Positions 8,911 to 19,902 of a stretch of DNA of 64,000 nucleotides are shown here, in pieces. The DNA comes from Cognatundibacterium squillarum (GTDB taxonomy: Bacteria > Pseudomonadota > Gammaproteobacteria > Burkholderiales > Burkholderiaceae_D): contig NZ_BMYU01000006.1 of NCBI RefSeq assembly GCF_014652435.1, positions 62,001 to 126,000 of the forward strand, given 5' to 3'. The notes beneath the pieces are model-generated. The model saw only the letters and a program-made list of their open reading frames with translations, was not told where the DNA came from and ran no database searches. Numbering within the stretch: position 1 is the stretch's first letter; each line of letters opens with the position of its first letter. The position numbers and the translations under genes are program-made.

Positions 8911-9522
8911 TCAGACGTTTGTCTGACTCAGTGCAAGATAATGCTGATGCAGTGTCGTCAGTAACGGCAGATTTTCGGTCAGGGGGACATCGTTAACAAC
9001 AACATCATCGGCAACTGCCAGCCGCGCAGTACGACGTGCCTGCGTCGCCATAATGGCTTCGACCTGTTCGCGGCTGAAACCGTTTCTTTGCATGACGCGT
9101 TGCTGCTGCAAAGTTTCAGGGCAGTCGACAACCAGAATCCGGTTGACCCGTTCGCGCCATCCGCCGGATTCCACCAGCAGCGGCACTACAAAAATAACAT
9201 AAGCGCTGGTTGCTGCCAGCGCTTCGCGTTCGCATTCAGAGCGAATCAGCGGATGCAGAATGGCCTGCAATTGCTGACGCGCTTCAGGACGTTTAAACAC
9301 CAGTTCACGCATTTTTGCGCGATCCATCGCGCCGTCTGCATCGACAAACTCGGATCCGAATTGCCGGCGGATAGCATCCATCGCCAGACCACCCGGACGG
9401 GTCAGACTGTGCGCAATCAGATCGGTATCAATCAGCGTTGCGCCCTGATCTGCAAACCAGTTGGCGATCGTGGTTTTACCGCTGCCGATACCACCGGTCA
9501 GCCCGACTGCAAAGCGTGTCAA
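8911..9522 (-). CDS. coaE: Dephospho-CoA kinase
   Basis: Last step of coenzyme A synthesis: ATP-dependent phosphorylation of the 3'-hydroxyl of dephospho-CoA. 203 residues; the P-loop [12 protein letters not shown] lies at about residues 8-19, followed by [11 protein letters not shown] and the lid region with HPLIR (about residue 88) and [11 protein letters not shown]. Its ATG overlaps the pilD stop by four bases, so it is probably cotranscribed with the pilB-pilC-pilD genes, an arrangement common in Pseudomonadota. Confidence 0.95.
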   Translation of the reverse strand: MTRFAVGLTGGIGSGKTTIANWFADQGATLIDTDLIAHSLTRPGGLAMDAIRRQFGSEFVDADGAMDRAKMRELVFKRPEARQQLQAILHPLIRSECEREALAATSAYVIFVVPLLVESGGWRERVNRILVVDCPETLQQQRVMQRNGFSREQVEAIMATQARRTARLAVADDVVVNDVPLTENLPLLTTLHQHYLALSQTNV

Positions 9523-10385
9523 TGCAGGACTCCGAGATAAGCCGATACGATTTTTTCACCCCATAACAGCGCGATCAGTCCGGCACATGCCAGATACGGG
9601 CCGAAGGACAAACGAGTGGAAAAACCCATCCGCGACATCAGAATCAGCGTAATGCCAATGACAGAACCGGTTGCAGACGACAACAGAATAATCAGCGGCA
9701 ACATTTTCCAGCCCATCCATGCGCCGAGTGCAGCCAGCAATTTGAAATCGCCTTGACCAAAGCCATCCTGCTTTTTCCACAGTTTGTACACGCTATTCAC
9801 CAGCAAAAGCACCAGATAGCCTGCGGCGGCACCAATGATGGCACTGACCGGGTCGGTGAAAACAGACCGACTATTCAGCAGCAAGCCTATCCACATCAGT
9901 GACAGCGTCAGGTCGTCCGGGAGTAGCTGCACATCCGCATCAATCATCGTCAGCGTGATCAGGAAAAACAAGAACACCACAGCCGCCAGACCGGCGATGC
10001 CACTACCCAGCATCCAGATCAGGCCACCAGTTGCGAGACCTGTCACCAGTTCCACCAGAGGATAGCGTACCGAGATCGGCGCTTTGCATTCGCTGCATTT
10101 GCCCCGCAGGAACAGATAGCTGATGACGGGAATATTTTCCAGCGCAGTAATCTGATGTCCGCAATGCGGACAGGCTGAGCGCGGCACTACCAGGTTGTAT
10201 GCGTCCTGATGCGGCAGTGGTTCATTGCGGTGCTCTGCAACGGCGTTTTCCGTTTCCCGGTCAATCATGCGCGGATAACGGTGTATCACCACATTCAGAA
10301 AGCTGCCGATCAGCAAGCCAAAGATGCCAAGCGAAATGGCGCTGAGCCAGTCGCCCGGCGCCTGAAAAAAAACAGCTTCGAACAT
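9519..10385 (-). CDS. pilD: PilD, type IV prepilin peptidase / N-methyltransferase
   Basis: Inner-membrane aspartyl protease that cleaves prepilin leader peptides and methylates the new N-terminus. 288 residues with about eight hydrophobic segments. The cytoplasmic loop has paired zinc motifs (CPHC and CSEC, around residues 73 and 97). The two catalytic aspartates are in [12 protein letters not shown] and [14 protein letters not shown]. It follows pilC (one-base overlap) and precedes coaE. Besides pilins it may process type II secretion pseudopilins if these exist elsewhere. Confidence 0.95.
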   Translation of the reverse strand: MFEAVFFQAPGDWLSAISLGIFGLLIGSFLNVVIHRYPRMIDRETENAVAEHRNEPLPHQDAYNLVVPRSACPHCGHQITALENIPVISYLFLRGKCSECKAPISVRYPLVELVTGLATGGLIWMLGSGIAGLAAVVFLFFLITLTMIDADVQLLPDDLTLSLMWIGLLLNSRSVFTDPVSAIIGAAAGYLVLLLVNSVYKLWKKQDGFGQGDFKLLAALGAWMGWKMLPLIILLSSATGSVIGITLILMSRMGFSTRLSFGPYLACAGLIALLWGEKIVSAYLGVLH

Positions 10386-11611
10386 CAGACCACCGAACCC
10401 AGTTTGAAGATAGGCAGATACATCGCAACGACGAGACCACCAATCAGCACGCCCAGAATCACCATAATCAGCGGTTCCATCAGGCTGGATAAAGAGGCAA
10501 CGGCTTCATCGACTTCTTCTTCGTAAAAGTCCGCAACTTTGCCCAGCATCGCATCCAGTGCACCGGACTCTTCACCAATCGCCACCATCTGGGTCACCAT
10601 GTTCGGGAAGACGCCGGCATTTTGCATTGCTACGGTCAGACTGGTACCGGTACTGACTTCTGTCTGAATTTTGATCGTGGCATCCATATACACCGCATTA
10701 CCGGAAGCACCACCGACGGAATCCAGTGACTCGACCAGCGGAACACCTGCGGCAAACATGGTTGCCAGTGTGCGTGTCCAGCGGGCAATCGTTGCTTTGC
10801 GGATCACCACGCCAAAGATAGGCAGTTGCAACAGGATACGGTCCATCGCACGCTGCATAGGAACCGAACGACGCCAAGTCTGGAAAAAGAAGTAAATCGC
10901 ACCAAACAAGCCGCCGAAAATAATGTACCAGTTAGCGACAAAGAAATCGGACAAGGCCATCACAAACAGTGTCGGTGCAGGCAAATCTGCACCGAAGCTG
11001 GTGAATACTTGTTTAAACGCCGGTACCACCCAGATCATAATCACGGCGGTCACAATAAACGCCACGGACAGAATCGCAATCGGATAAGTCAGTGCAGATT
11101 TAATTTTCTTTTTGATCGCCAGCGTTTTTTCTTTGTACAGCGCCAGACGTGTCAGCAAGTCTTCCAGAATACCTGCCTGCTCACCGGCGCCGACCAGATT
11201 ACAGAACAAGGCATCAAAATACAGCGGATATTTACGGAATGCCTGATTCAGACTAGTACCGGTTTCGACATCGCCGCGAATGTCCATCAGCAGCTTGGAA
11301 ACGGAGGGGTTAGCGTTACCTTTTGCAACAATATCGAAAGACTGCAGCAAAGGTACACCGGCTTTCATCATGGTGGCCAACTGGCGTGTGAACAGTGTAA
11401 TATCGGTATCGGTAATCCGTTTGCCGGAGCTGTAACTTTTCTTTTTCAGCTTGGTAACCAGAATGCCCTGACGACGCAGTGTCGCGTTAACGATGGCCTG
11501 ACCACCGGCACGCATTTCACCCTGTACCTTCTTGCCAAATTTATCTTTGCCTTCCCATGCGTACAGGACTTCTTTACTCTGTCGCGCCGGTTTGGCGGAA
11601 TTGGTTGCCAT
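10385..11611 (-). CDS. pilC: PilC, type IV pilus inner-membrane platform protein
   Basis: Platform protein of the pilus motor that couples PilB/PilT ATPases to pilin assembly. 408 residues, with two repeated T2SSF domains (around residues 70-195 and 275-395) each followed by hydrophobic segments, such as ALTYPIAILSVAFIVTAVIMIWVV and LIMVILGVLIGGLVVAMYLPIF. The motif MMKAGVPLLQSF in the first domain and MFAAGVPLVESL in the second show the internal duplication. The gap to pilB is 14 bases. Confidence 0.95.
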   Translation of the reverse strand: MATNSAKPARQSKEVLYAWEGKDKFGKKVQGEMRAGGQAIVNATLRRQGILVTKLKKKSYSSGKRITDTDITLFTRQLATMMKAGVPLLQSFDIVAKGNANPSVSKLLMDIRGDVETGTSLNQAFRKYPLYFDALFCNLVGAGEQAGILEDLLTRLALYKEKTLAIKKKIKSALTYPIAILSVAFIVTAVIMIWVVPAFKQVFTSFGADLPAPTLFVMALSDFFVANWYIIFGGLFGAIYFFFQTWRRSVPMQRAMDRILLQLPIFGVVIRKATIARWTRTLATMFAAGVPLVESLDSVGGASGNAVYMDATIKIQTEVSTGTSLTVAMQNAGVFPNMVTQMVAIGEESGALDAMLGKVADFYEEEVDEAVASLSSLMEPLIMVILGVLIGGLVVAMYLPIFKLGSVV

Positions 11612-11625
11612 TTGCCTTGCTCCGC

Positions 11626-13350
11626 TTATTCGTTAGTACATCCGAGAACTTCTTCCAGACTGGTCACGCCTTGTTTGACTTTAACCAGACCGGACTGGCG
11701 CAGATTGCGCACACCCTCGCGTTGACACTGTTCTTCGATTTCCATCGCTGTGCCATTGGAAAGAATGATACGCTCAATTTCCTCCGAAATCGGCATCAGT
11801 TGATAGATACCAACACGGCCTTTGTAACCGGTTCCGTTACATCTGTCGCAGCCAACCGGGCCGTAAGGCTTCCAGGAGCCATCCAGATCGTCCTCTTTAA
11901 AACCGGCTGCCAGTAATACTTCATCCAGCACTTCAATCGGTTGTTTACAGGTACACAAACGGCGTGCGAGACGCTGCGCTGTAATCAGAATAACGGACGA
12001 TGCAATATTGAAAGGCGCAACACCCATATTCATCAGACGGGTCAGTGTCGACGGTGCATCATTGGTATGCAATGTCGAAAACACCATATGGCCCGTTTGC
12101 GCGGCTTTAATAGCGATGTCTGCTGTTTCCAGATCGCGAATCTCACCAACCATGATGACGTCCGGATCCTGACGCAGGAAGGACTTCAGTGCTGCTGCGA
12201 ACGTCAGGCCGGCTTTATCATTCACGTTGACCTGATTAATGCCGGGCAGGTTAATCTCTGCCGGATCTTCCGCAGTCGAAATATTAATACCCGGCTTATT
12301 AATTACATTCAGACAGGTGTACAGCGATACCGTTTTACCGGAACCGGTCGGGCCTGTGACCAGTACCATGCCGTAAGGGCGCTGAATTGCATTCATCAGC
12401 ACTTCTTTCTGATACGGCTCATAGCCCAGTGCATCAATGCCCAGCTGGGCCTGAGACGCATCCAGAATACGCATTACAATTTTTTCGCCGAACAGTGTTG
12501 GCAGAGTGCTCACACGGAAGTCGATTGATTTGCTGCCAAGGTTTAACTTCATCCGGCCATCTTGCGGAACACGTTTTTCTGAAATATCTAATTTAGAAAT
12601 AACTTTGATACGGGACGCCAGTTTGTCACGGATAGACAGCGGTGGCTGGGCGATTTCCCGCAACTCGCCATCAATACGGAAGCGGATGCGGTAAAATTTT
12701 TCAAATGGTTCAAAGTGCAAATCTGACGCGCCCATATTGATGGCGTCGATCAGCATTTTGGTCAGGAATTTAACGATAGGCGCATCATCAACTTCATTTG
12801 CCTGCGCATCCGGTACAGCGGCGGCTACATCTTCTTCTTTGAAATCAACATCGAAATCATCGCTGCCTAAATCATTCAGTGCCTGCTCTGAAGTTTTGCT
12901 GATTTTCTCAATGATTTTGCTCAGTACATCGTGATGCACGATGACGAGTTCCAGCGCCAGACCGCTCTGGAATTTGACCTGATCCAGAACCGAATTATTG
13001 GTCGGATCAGACACTGCCAGATACAGCTTGTTGCCTTTTTTTGCAATCGGCAAAATCTTCTGTGTGATGATCAGCTTCAGCTCAACCAGTTTTTCCGGCA
13101 GCATGCTTTCATTCAGCGCACTGATATCCAGTAACGGATAGCCGAAGGTCTCTGAGCAAAATGTCGCCAGATCACGGGCTGGAAGTTCGCCGGACAGCAC
13201 CATGGCATCTACAAAGGAAATCTTTTCAGCGCCGGCTTTTTTGACGATGGTTTCGACTTGAGCTGCGTTTAGCAGATTGCCCTGCATCAGCGCGCGTGCG
13301 AGGCCAGGGGTGGCATTCTGTGTCGGGGTATTCGGTGGGACGGCAGACAT
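11626..13350 (-). CDS. pilB: PilB, type IV pilus extension ATPase
   Basis: Hexameric cytoplasmic ATPase that powers pilus extension. 574 residues: an N-terminal MshEN-type domain (about 20-170), then the secretion-ATPase core with Walker A GPTGSGKTVSLYTCL, Asp box, Walker B in VIMVGEIRDLETAD, and His box GHMVFSTLHTNDAP. A tetracysteine zinc site (CTCK near residue 460 and CDRCNG near residue 500) is complete, as in PilB/GspE. First gene of pilB-pilC-pilD-coaE; pilA is not in the window. Confidence 0.96.
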   Translation of the reverse strand: MSAVPPNTPTQNATPGLARALMQGNLLNAAQVETIVKKAGAEKISFVDAMVLSGELPARDLATFCSETFGYPLLDISALNESMLPEKLVELKLIITQKILPIAKKGNKLYLAVSDPTNNSVLDQVKFQSGLALELVIVHHDVLSKIIEKISKTSEQALNDLGSDDFDVDFKEEDVAAAVPDAQANEVDDAPIVKFLTKMLIDAINMGASDLHFEPFEKFYRIRFRIDGELREIAQPPLSIRDKLASRIKVISKLDISEKRVPQDGRMKLNLGSKSIDFRVSTLPTLFGEKIVMRILDASQAQLGIDALGYEPYQKEVLMNAIQRPYGMVLVTGPTGSGKTVSLYTCLNVINKPGINISTAEDPAEINLPGINQVNVNDKAGLTFAAALKSFLRQDPDVIMVGEIRDLETADIAIKAAQTGHMVFSTLHTNDAPSTLTRLMNMGVAPFNIASSVILITAQRLARRLCTCKQPIEVLDEVLLAAGFKEDDLDGSWKPYGPVGCDRCNGTGYKGRVGIYQLMPISEEIERIILSNGTAMEIEEQCQREGVRNLRQSGLVKVKQGVTSLEEVLGCTNE

Positions 13351-13853
13351 AATGATCTATCGGTAAGAATGGGCCGAACCGGAAATAGTTAAACGCAACG
13401 CTGCTGTGCCGCTGGCTGAAAAATTCAGCTGCAGCGGAGCAGAGTGGCGCGCAAACTGTAAGAAGTCGGTTCGGATACGCATGTGGGAAAACCAGAAAGC
13501 GTTGTCCGTCTTGGCAAAGCGGTATCAGTTATCTGCTTTGAAGTTGCCGGACCGGCCTGCTGCCAGCTTCACTGCCTGCCGCTGGATTGCATCAGTCACA
13601 TGTTTGCCACGATATACCTGAAGGGGTATCAGGCGCGGATGATGTGAATGCAGACGGTGCGGAAAGGATGTGTGTAACGGCGCAGGATTGCCTCACGATA
13701 ATGCAACCAGTGTCCGGATTTGTAAAGAGATACTACTTTTTTTTACAACTACAACGTGAAATAACGCAATATCGGCGGGTGTTCAGTGCGGTTCCGGCCA
13801 GTTGTCAGAAATAACAGGAGATTCTGCTTGTCTGAAAAAGCGGAGGGCGGGGA
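13351..13853. other. Leader region upstream of pilB
   Basis: About 500 bases with no supportable gene; short frames here have unlike codon use and no ribosome sites. It should hold the minus-strand promoter of pilB, but I could not pick a clear -35/-10 or -24/-12 pair. No pilin-like sequence is encoded. Confidence 0.4.
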
Positions 13854-13884
13854 ATAAAAAAAGGATGTCCGACGACATCCTTTT
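13854..13884 (-). terminator. Strong intrinsic terminator of ispB
   Basis: A perfect 11-pair stem AAAAGGATGTC / GACATCCTTTT with loop CGAC, followed on the minus strand by a run of seven T. It starts 23 bases after the ispB stop. Confidence 0.88.
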
Positions 13885-13906
13885 CTCTGAAGCATGAAGC
13901 CTGTAA

Positions 13907-14887
13907 TCAGTGATTGCGGCTGACCGCAAAACGGCTCAGGCGTATCAGTGCTTCTTTGTATTCAGATTCAGGCAGAACAGACACAGCAGCTTCTGCACGC
14001 GCGGCAGCATCTTCTGCTTCCTTGCGTGTGTAATCCAGTGCACCAGATTGTGTGATGGCTTGCAGAATATCCGCGAAGCGGCTTTCATCGCCTTGTTCGA
14101 TGCAGTCACGTACCAGCTGACGTTCTTCTTCGCTGCCGTTTTTCATCAGATAAATCAGCGGCAGCGTTGGTTTGCCTTCGCGCAGATCATCGCCGACGTT
14201 TTTGCCGATTTCATCCGAGTTGCCGGAGTAGTCCAGTACGTCGTCGATCAGCTGGAAAGCGGTGCCGAGGCAACGGCCATATTCGCCGGCGGCGCGGATT
14301 TGCTCTTCGCTTGCACCAGCGATCAGTGCGCCGATTTCGCCAGCTGCTTCAAACAGCTTGGCTGTCTTGGATTCGATGACTTTCAGGTAACGCTCTTCGG
14401 TGACATCCGGATCGTGCATGTTCAGCAATTGCAGCACTTCACCTTCGGCGATCACGTTAGTTGCATCTGCCAGAATCTGCATGACGCGCATACTGTTGAT
14501 GTTAACCATCATCTGGAACGCACGTGAATACAGGAAGTCGCCGACCAGTACCGACGCAGCATTGCCGAACAGCGCATTGGCTGTCTGGCGACCACGGCGC
14601 AGGGAGGATTCATCAACCACATCATCATGCAGCAGGGTTGCTGTGTGGATAAACTCCACAATTGCGGCCAGATCATAATGATGCTTGCCCTGATAATTGC
14701 AGGCATTCGCCATCAGTAATACCAGTACCGGACGGATGCGTTTGCCGCCTGCGCTGATGATGTACTCGGCGATCTGGCTGACCAGTGCGACGTCGGAATG
14801 GAGTTGTTGCCGGATTACCTGGTTCACGGCATTCAGGTCTGGCGCGATGAGATCGGTGACCGGATTCGGTTGTACGGGGGAAGACAA
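13907..14887 (-). CDS. ispB: Octaprenyl diphosphate synthase (TTG start)
   Basis: Trans-prenyltransferase making the C40 side chain of ubiquinone. Both Asp-rich motifs are present: LLHDDVVDESSLRRG and QLIDDVLDYSG. I place the start at TTG (14885-14887), giving 326 residues, close to the usual 323; AGG lies 9 bases upstream, and a TATAAT at 14921-14926 lies just ahead. An ATG at 15004 would add 39 residues without similarity to the family and lies upstream of that -10 box. It is divergent from rplU, a classic ispB | rplU-rpmA arrangement. Confidence 0.9.
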   Translation of the reverse strand: MSSPVQPNPVTDLIAPDLNAVNQVIRQQLHSDVALVSQIAEYIISAGGKRIRPVLVLLMANACNYQGKHHYDLAAIVEFIHTATLLHDDVVDESSLRRGRQTANALFGNAASVLVGDFLYSRAFQMMVNINSMRVMQILADATNVIAEGEVLQLLNMHDPDVTEERYLKVIESKTAKLFEAAGEIGALIAGASEEQIRAAGEYGRCLGTAFQLIDDVLDYSGNSDEIGKNVGDDLREGKPTLPLIYLMKNGSEEERQLVRDCIEQGDESRFADILQAITQSGALDYTRKEAEDAAARAEAAVSVLPESEYKEALIRLSRFAVSRNH

Positions 14888-14920
14888 GGTCTTTACCTGC
14901 AAGAATTTCGAAATGCGCAG

Positions 14921-14926
14921 ATTATA
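14921..14926 (-). promoter_or_regulatory. Candidate -10 box of ispB
   Basis: A perfect TATAAT on the minus strand 33 bases before the chosen TTG start. No good -35 hexamer is seen at 16-18 bp, so this is tentative, but it supports the shorter ispB start. Confidence 0.4.
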
Positions 14927-15053
14927 CGACGATGGACAGAAAATTGCTGTTTCTGCAGCGGAAGCAATTGCAGTAAATGGTTTCGCGGGTTGAAAAACCA
15001 ACATCGCCGGCAGGGTTTATCTGCGGGCTGCTCAAAAAATACGCAAATTTGTT

Positions 15054-15082
15054 TTGACGTGATTTTCGGGTCTCTGTATAAT
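15054..15082 (+). promoter_or_regulatory. Sigma-70 promoter of rplU-rpmA
   Basis: TTGACG (15054-15059) and TATAAT (15077-15082) are separated by exactly 17 bp, a near-consensus promoter with an expected start around 15089, about 65 bases before rplU. Confidence 0.88.
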
Positions 15083-15153
15083 TACGCGTTTTCCCGCGAG
15101 CAGTTTACTGTTGGCAGGAAAAATTTCTAGATTATTTATATACGAGGTTAACC

Positions 15154-15465
15154 ATGTACGCGGTCATAAAAACCGGCGGCAAACAGTATAAAGTTGCTGC
15201 TGGCGAAAAACTCAAAGTAGAACAGATACCAGCTGACATCGGCGCCGAAATCACTCTGGATCAGGTGCTCGCAGTGGGCGCAGGTGAGTCCATCAAATTT
15301 GGTGCTCCGCTGGTCGAAGGTGCAACGGTGCTGGCTACAGTAGTAAGCCACGGTCGTCACGACAAAGTACGTATTTTCAAAATGCGTCGTCGTAAGCACT
15401 ACCAGAAACGTCAGGGCCATCGCCAGAACTACACTGAACTGCAAATCGTTGCTATCAACGGTTAA
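15154..15465 (+). CDS. rplU: 50S ribosomal protein L21
   Basis: Large-subunit protein that binds 23S rRNA near L20. 103 residues, beginning [14 protein letters not shown] and ending with the basic region [28 protein letters not shown]; both are highly conserved in bL21. ATACGAGGTTAACC before the ATG supplies a ribosome site. It is transcribed with rpmA, 40 bases downstream. Confidence 0.98.
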   Translation: MYAVIKTGGKQYKVAAGEKLKVEQIPADIGAEITLDQVLAVGAGESIKFGAPLVEGATVLATVVSHGRHDKVRIFKMRRRKHYQKRQGHRQNYTELQIVAING

Positions 15466-15505
15466 TTCAGCAAGTTATCACACTATTTTTAGGAGCTAAT
15501 TAAAA

Positions 15506-15763
15506 ATGGCACACAAAAAGGGCGGCGGCACCACGCGCAACGGTCGTGACTCAGAATCGAAACGCCTTGGCGTTAAAGTTTACGGCGGCCAAAAAATCAA
15601 TGCTGGCGGCATTATCGTTCGTCAACGCGGCACACGTGTTCACGCAGGTGAAAACGTAGGTGTGGGCAAAGACCACACTCTGTTCGCACTGACAGACGGC
15701 ACAGTGAAGTTCGCAATCAAAGGTGCTGCAAAGCACCAGTACGCGATCGTTGTTGCAGCATAA
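15506..15763 (+). CDS. rpmA: 50S ribosomal protein L27
   Basis: 85-residue bL27, whose N-terminal tail reaches the peptidyl-transferase centre. The start [16 protein letters not shown], the core LGVKVYGGQ and [13 protein letters not shown] are diagnostic. The tail begins directly with AHKKGGG, so there is no cleavable extension of the Firmicutes type. AGGAGC precedes the ATG. A strong terminator follows. Confidence 0.98.
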   Translation: MAHKKGGGTTRNGRDSESKRLGVKVYGGQKINAGGIIVRQRGTRVHAGENVGVGKDHTLFALTDGTVKFAIKGAAKHQYAIVVAA

Positions 15764-15801
15764 TCCGGATATACCCGGATCCGGCTGTAGCCACTACAAT
15801 G

Positions 15802-15832
15802 AAAAGGCTCTGCCCTGTGCAGGGCCTTTTTA
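15802..15832 (+). terminator. Intrinsic terminator after rpmA
   Basis: A 12-pair stem with one G-U pair (AAAAGGCTCTGC / GCAGGGCCTTTT, loop CCTGT) followed by T-rich sequence. It separates the ribosomal genes from obgE. Confidence 0.88.
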
Positions 15833-15900
15833 GTTTTAAGAAATCCTCTATAAATCCGGTGTGCTTAACCAGGTTCAGGGATTTATATAAGCTTTTTTAG

Positions 15901-17022
<1,122 letters not shown>

Positions 17023-17042
17023 TTTTCGTCGCCAGTACTTGC

Positions 17043-17069
17043 AAAACCCGGCCTTGCGCCGGGTTTTTT
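17043..17069 (+). terminator. Intrinsic terminator after obgE
   Basis: Perfect 10-pair stem AAAACCCGGC / GCCGGGTTTT with loop CTTGC and a T6 tract, 20 bases after the obgE stop. Confidence 0.93.
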
Positions 17070-17216
17070 ATTGCCACTGTGTACCGCAGTTGCGCTGCTT
17101 TATGATCAGGAAAACAGCAGATTTCTAATTTGTGCGAAAAATATACTGTAAATTTGAAATATAATTCAGTAATTAATCGGTGTTTCTGAATAAAGTAAGA
17201 TCATAACAGGTGAGCA

Positions 17217-18335
17217 ATGAGTGCAGTGATACAGCAGGCGAAACGCATCATTATTAAAGTAGGGTCATCGCTGGTGACCAATGACGGGCAGGGGCTGGAT
17301 CAGCGGGCGATTGCGAACTGGGCACAACAGATTGCCGCGCTGCGCGCCGCCGGTAAAGAAGTCGTGCTGGTCAGTTCCGGTGCGATTGCAGAGGGACGGC
17401 AGCGGCTGGGGTTTGCCCGCAGGCCGACAGCGATTCATGAATTACAAGCCTGCGCGGCAGTCGGTCAAATGGGGCTGGCACAGATTTACGAGACCTGTTT
17501 CGCCGCATTCGGCATGCGTACCGCGCAGATTCTGCTGACCCATGCCGATCTGGCCGACCGCGAACGCTATCTGAATGCGCGCTCCACGCTGTTCACACTG
17601 CTGGGACTGGGCGTGGTGCCGGTCATCAATGAAAACGATACCGTGGTCACCGATGAAATCAAATTCGGTGATAACGATACGCTCGGGGCACTGGTTGCGA
17701 ATCTGATTGAAGCCGATGCGCTGGTGATTCTGACGGATCAGACCGGTCTGTACACAGCCGACCCGCGCAAGGTGCCGGATGCACAACTGGTACGCGAAGG
17801 CCGTGCCGGTGATCCTGCGCTCGAAGCGATGGCAGGCGGCGCCGGCAGCAGCCTTGGACGCGGTGGCATGCTGACAAAAATTCTGGCGGCGAAACGTGCC
17901 GCGAAATCCGGCGCCAGTACGGTGATTGCCTGCGGGCGGGAAGCTGCGGTGCTGCAGCGGCTGGCGGCCGGCGAAGCAATCGGTACGCAATTAAATGCAG
18001 CGACTGCGCCGCTGGCAGCGCGTAAGCAGTGGATGGCAGATCATTTGCAGACGGCTGGCAGCCTGACGCTGGATGACGGTGCAGTTGCCAAGCTGACCCG
18101 TGAAGGCAAATCTTTGCTGCCGATCGGCGTGACTGCAGTGCAGGGTGAGTTCAGCCGCGGTGCGGTGGTGACTTGTCTCGATAGTCAGGGGCAGCCGGTG
18201 GCGCGTGGCTTATGCAATTACGCCAGTTCGGATGCGCGCCGTATTCTGCGCAAACCTTCGTCTGATATCGCGGCGATACTGGGGTTTATCGAAGAACCTG
18301 AACTGATCCATCGCGACAATCTGGTACTGCTGTAA
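17217..18335 (+). CDS. proB: Glutamate 5-kinase with PUA domain
   Basis: First step of proline synthesis: ATP-dependent phosphorylation of glutamate to gamma-glutamyl phosphate; normally inhibited by proline. 372 residues: amino-acid kinase domain with [35 protein letters not shown] and GGMLTK, then a C-terminal PUA domain (about 280-370). AACAGGTGAGC precedes ATG 17217. A TATAAT at 17160-17165 could be its -10 but lacks a clear -35. proA is not adjacent. The obgE-proB-cnp1-rppH order is typical of Burkholderiales. Confidence 0.95.
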   Translation: MSAVIQQAKRIIIKVGSSLVTNDGQGLDQRAIANWAQQIAALRAAGKEVVLVSSGAIAEGRQRLGFARRPTAIHELQACAAVGQMGLAQIYETCFAAFGMRTAQILLTHADLADRERYLNARSTLFTLLGLGVVPVINENDTVVTDEIKFGDNDTLGALVANLIEADALVILTDQTGLYTADPRKVPDAQLVREGRAGDPALEAMAGGAGSSLGRGGMLTKILAAKRAAKSGASTVIACGREAAVLQRLAAGEAIGTQLNAATAPLAARKQWMADHLQTAGSLTLDDGAVAKLTREGKSLLPIGVTAVQGEFSRGAVVTCLDSQGQPVARGLCNYASSDARRILRKPSSDIAAILGFIEEPELIHRDNLVLL

Positions 18336-18390
18336 GGATGGCAAGCAGGGAAGGCCTGAAATCGGTCTGAAAGCGGCCCAAAATGCCTCA

Positions 18391-18475
18391 AATGCGGATT
18401 CTGGCATAGCGATCCGGCGGTCGTCGGCAGAAACTCTGGCGCTCCGAAAATATCTGATGCGGAGTTCTGCATAAT
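18391..18475. repeat. Dispersed intergenic repeat, copy A
   Basis: 85 bases that align without gaps to 30603-30687, with about 66 identities by hand count. The middle contains an 18-base identical core GGCGGTCGTCGGCAGAAA. The right end carries ATGCGGAGTTCTGCA, and the left end a degenerate copy of it. The middle GCAGAAACTC is the inverted form, so the unit could fold. It lies between proB and the terminator of the cnp1 unit. No coding sequence overlaps it. I do not recognise it as a named element. Confidence 0.7.
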
Positions 18476-18494
18476 GTCAGCAAGCATGACGGCA

Positions 18495-18529
18495 ATAAAA
18501 AACCGTTCCGGCCGGTGGCGGGAACGGTT
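18495..18529 (-). terminator. Intrinsic terminator of the rppH-cnp1 unit
   Basis: AACCGTTCC (18501-18509) pairs perfectly with GGAACGGTT (18521-18529); on the minus strand the stem is followed by TTTTTTAT. It lies 60 bases past the stop of the CNP1-like gene. Confidence 0.85.
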
Positions 18530-18588
18530 GAGTGACTTCATTAGCTTGCAAAGATATACGCTGAACGAAGCTCCGGTTCGAGCTGCAA

Positions 18589-19101
18589 TCAGATTTTCTT
18601 TTGCGGATAACGCTGACCTTTTAAGCGCTGAATCATGTCCGGCACTTTACCGGCAATCGTATTGCCATCGCATAAAAACTCGGTGTACAGCACATGATGC
18701 TGTTTGTTTGCATCGGTTTGCGAAATCCGTGTCCAGTCTGCGCGGCGCGCATTAGACCAGCTGCCGTCAGAGCGGCCGAACGCAAACAGTTTTTTCTCAT
18801 ACGTGGAACAGCGCAAGCCTTCGTAACTCACGTTACGCGCACCGGCAGCGCTGGTGGCAACCAGTGTGTAACGGATGGTGCCATCGGGCGCGATGCTGAG
18901 CGAGTTGGCATCAATCTGAAACTGAATAGTACCGGTCTGATGGAAAGTCAGTAAGGCATCTGCGGCTGGCGCGGCAGGTAACTGCAGCGCCGCTTCGGTC
19001 CATTCTTTTTCATCTTCCGCCTGCGCAGGAATCTGCAGCGCAGCGCCAAATACAGCTGCCAGCAGGGCGCAGCGAATTACAGAAAAACGGGATGATTTCA
19101 T
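18589..19101 (-). CDS. CNP1-like exported protein
   Basis: A 170-residue protein of the CNP1-like family (named after a cryptic neisserial protein), function unknown. It has a signal peptide (basic start [10 protein letters not shown], hydrophobic core, cleavage probably after AQA near residue 28). The family segments [39 protein letters not shown] and [14 protein letters not shown] are recognisable, and FLCDG near the C-terminus may form a disulfide with the earlier cysteine. It overlaps rppH by four bases and is probably translated with it. Periplasmic location is inferred. Confidence 0.8.
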   Translation of the reverse strand: MKSSRFSVIRCALLAAVFGAALQIPAQAEDEKEWTEAALQLPAAPAADALLTFHQTGTIQFQIDANSLSIAPDGTIRYTLVATSAAGARNVSYEGLRCSTYEKKLFAFGRSDGSWSNARRADWTRISQTDANKQHHVLYTEFLCDGNTIAGKVPDMIQRLKGQRYPQKKI

Positions 19102-19682
19102 TCCTGACCTGCCTCCTCGGGCGTGGCCTCAGTTACCGGCCGGTTGGTATGGGTGGGGATGCGCGGAGTGCGCTGCTGATGGTGCTGACGACGCTGACGC
19201 GCGTGATCGGGACGATTCAGGAAACGGGATAATTCCTGCAGCGCCAGTTGGTAGACGCCGCGCTTGAATTCAATCACCACATCCAGCGGCACCCAGTATT
19301 CATGCCAGCGCCATGCATCGAATTCGGGATGATCGGACGCGCGCAGATTCACATCACAGTCACGTCCCAGCATGCGCAGCAGAAACCAGATCTGCTTCTG
19401 ACCACGGTAATGGCCACGCACTTCACGTTTAATGAAATGATCCGGCACTTCATAGCGCAGCCAGTCGCGGGTGCGGCCGATGATTTTCACATGCTGTGGT
19501 AACAGGCCGGTTTCTTCTTCCAGCTCACGAAACATAGCCTGTTCCGGCGATTCACCATATTTGATGCCGCCTTGCGGAAATTGCCATGAATGTTCACGTA
19601 CCCGCTTGCCCCACCACACCTGATTGTTGGCGTTCAGCAAAATTATGCCTACGTTAGGGCGAAAGCCTTCACGGTCTAGCAT
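19098..19682 (-). CDS. rppH: RppH, RNA 5'-pyrophosphohydrolase (Nudix)
   Basis: Removes pyrophosphate from the 5' end of mRNAs, triggering RNase E decay. The family start [17 protein letters not shown] and [28 protein letters not shown], which includes the complete Nudix box, are present. I chose ATG 19682 because GAGG sits 6 bases upstream; this gives 194 residues. The last 45 residues are a basic, His/Arg/Gln-rich tail ([11 protein letters not shown]), longer than in E. coli. It is divergent from proS. Confidence 0.93.
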   Translation of the reverse strand: MLDREGFRPNVGIILLNANNQVWWGKRVREHSWQFPQGGIKYGESPEQAMFRELEEETGLLPQHVKIIGRTRDWLRYEVPDHFIKREVRGHYRGQKQIWFLLRMLGRDCDVNLRASDHPEFDAWRWHEYWVPLDVVIEFKRGVYQLALQELSRFLNRPDHARQRRQHHQQRTPRIPTHTNRPVTEATPEEAGQE

Positions 19683-19902
19683 AGTTAACCTCAATACTTT
19701 CTGTGACTAATTGTGCAACTTTCTCTACGCGGGTAATGCGTGGCCGGGCCGTTCAGGTCTGCGGCCAGTGCTCAGGAGGTCTGAAAACAATCATGTAATT
19801 CCGAATTTCCATCATGTTGCGCGTAAAGAAGTCGGCGCATTAGCCAACTAATCCTTTAAAATTGAGTTGATTATAACCTTCCATTTAAAAAGAATCACTG
19901 CC

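Noticed and set aside
13406-13814. Small frames in the gap upstream of pilB, considered as a missing pilin gene
   Set aside because: No prepilin leader (G-F-T-L-x-E type), no hydrophobic N-helix and no ribosome site.
17160-17165. TATAAT as proB promoter
   Set aside because: Perfect -10 but no recognisable -35 at 16-18 bp in AT-rich DNA; left out as a separate feature.
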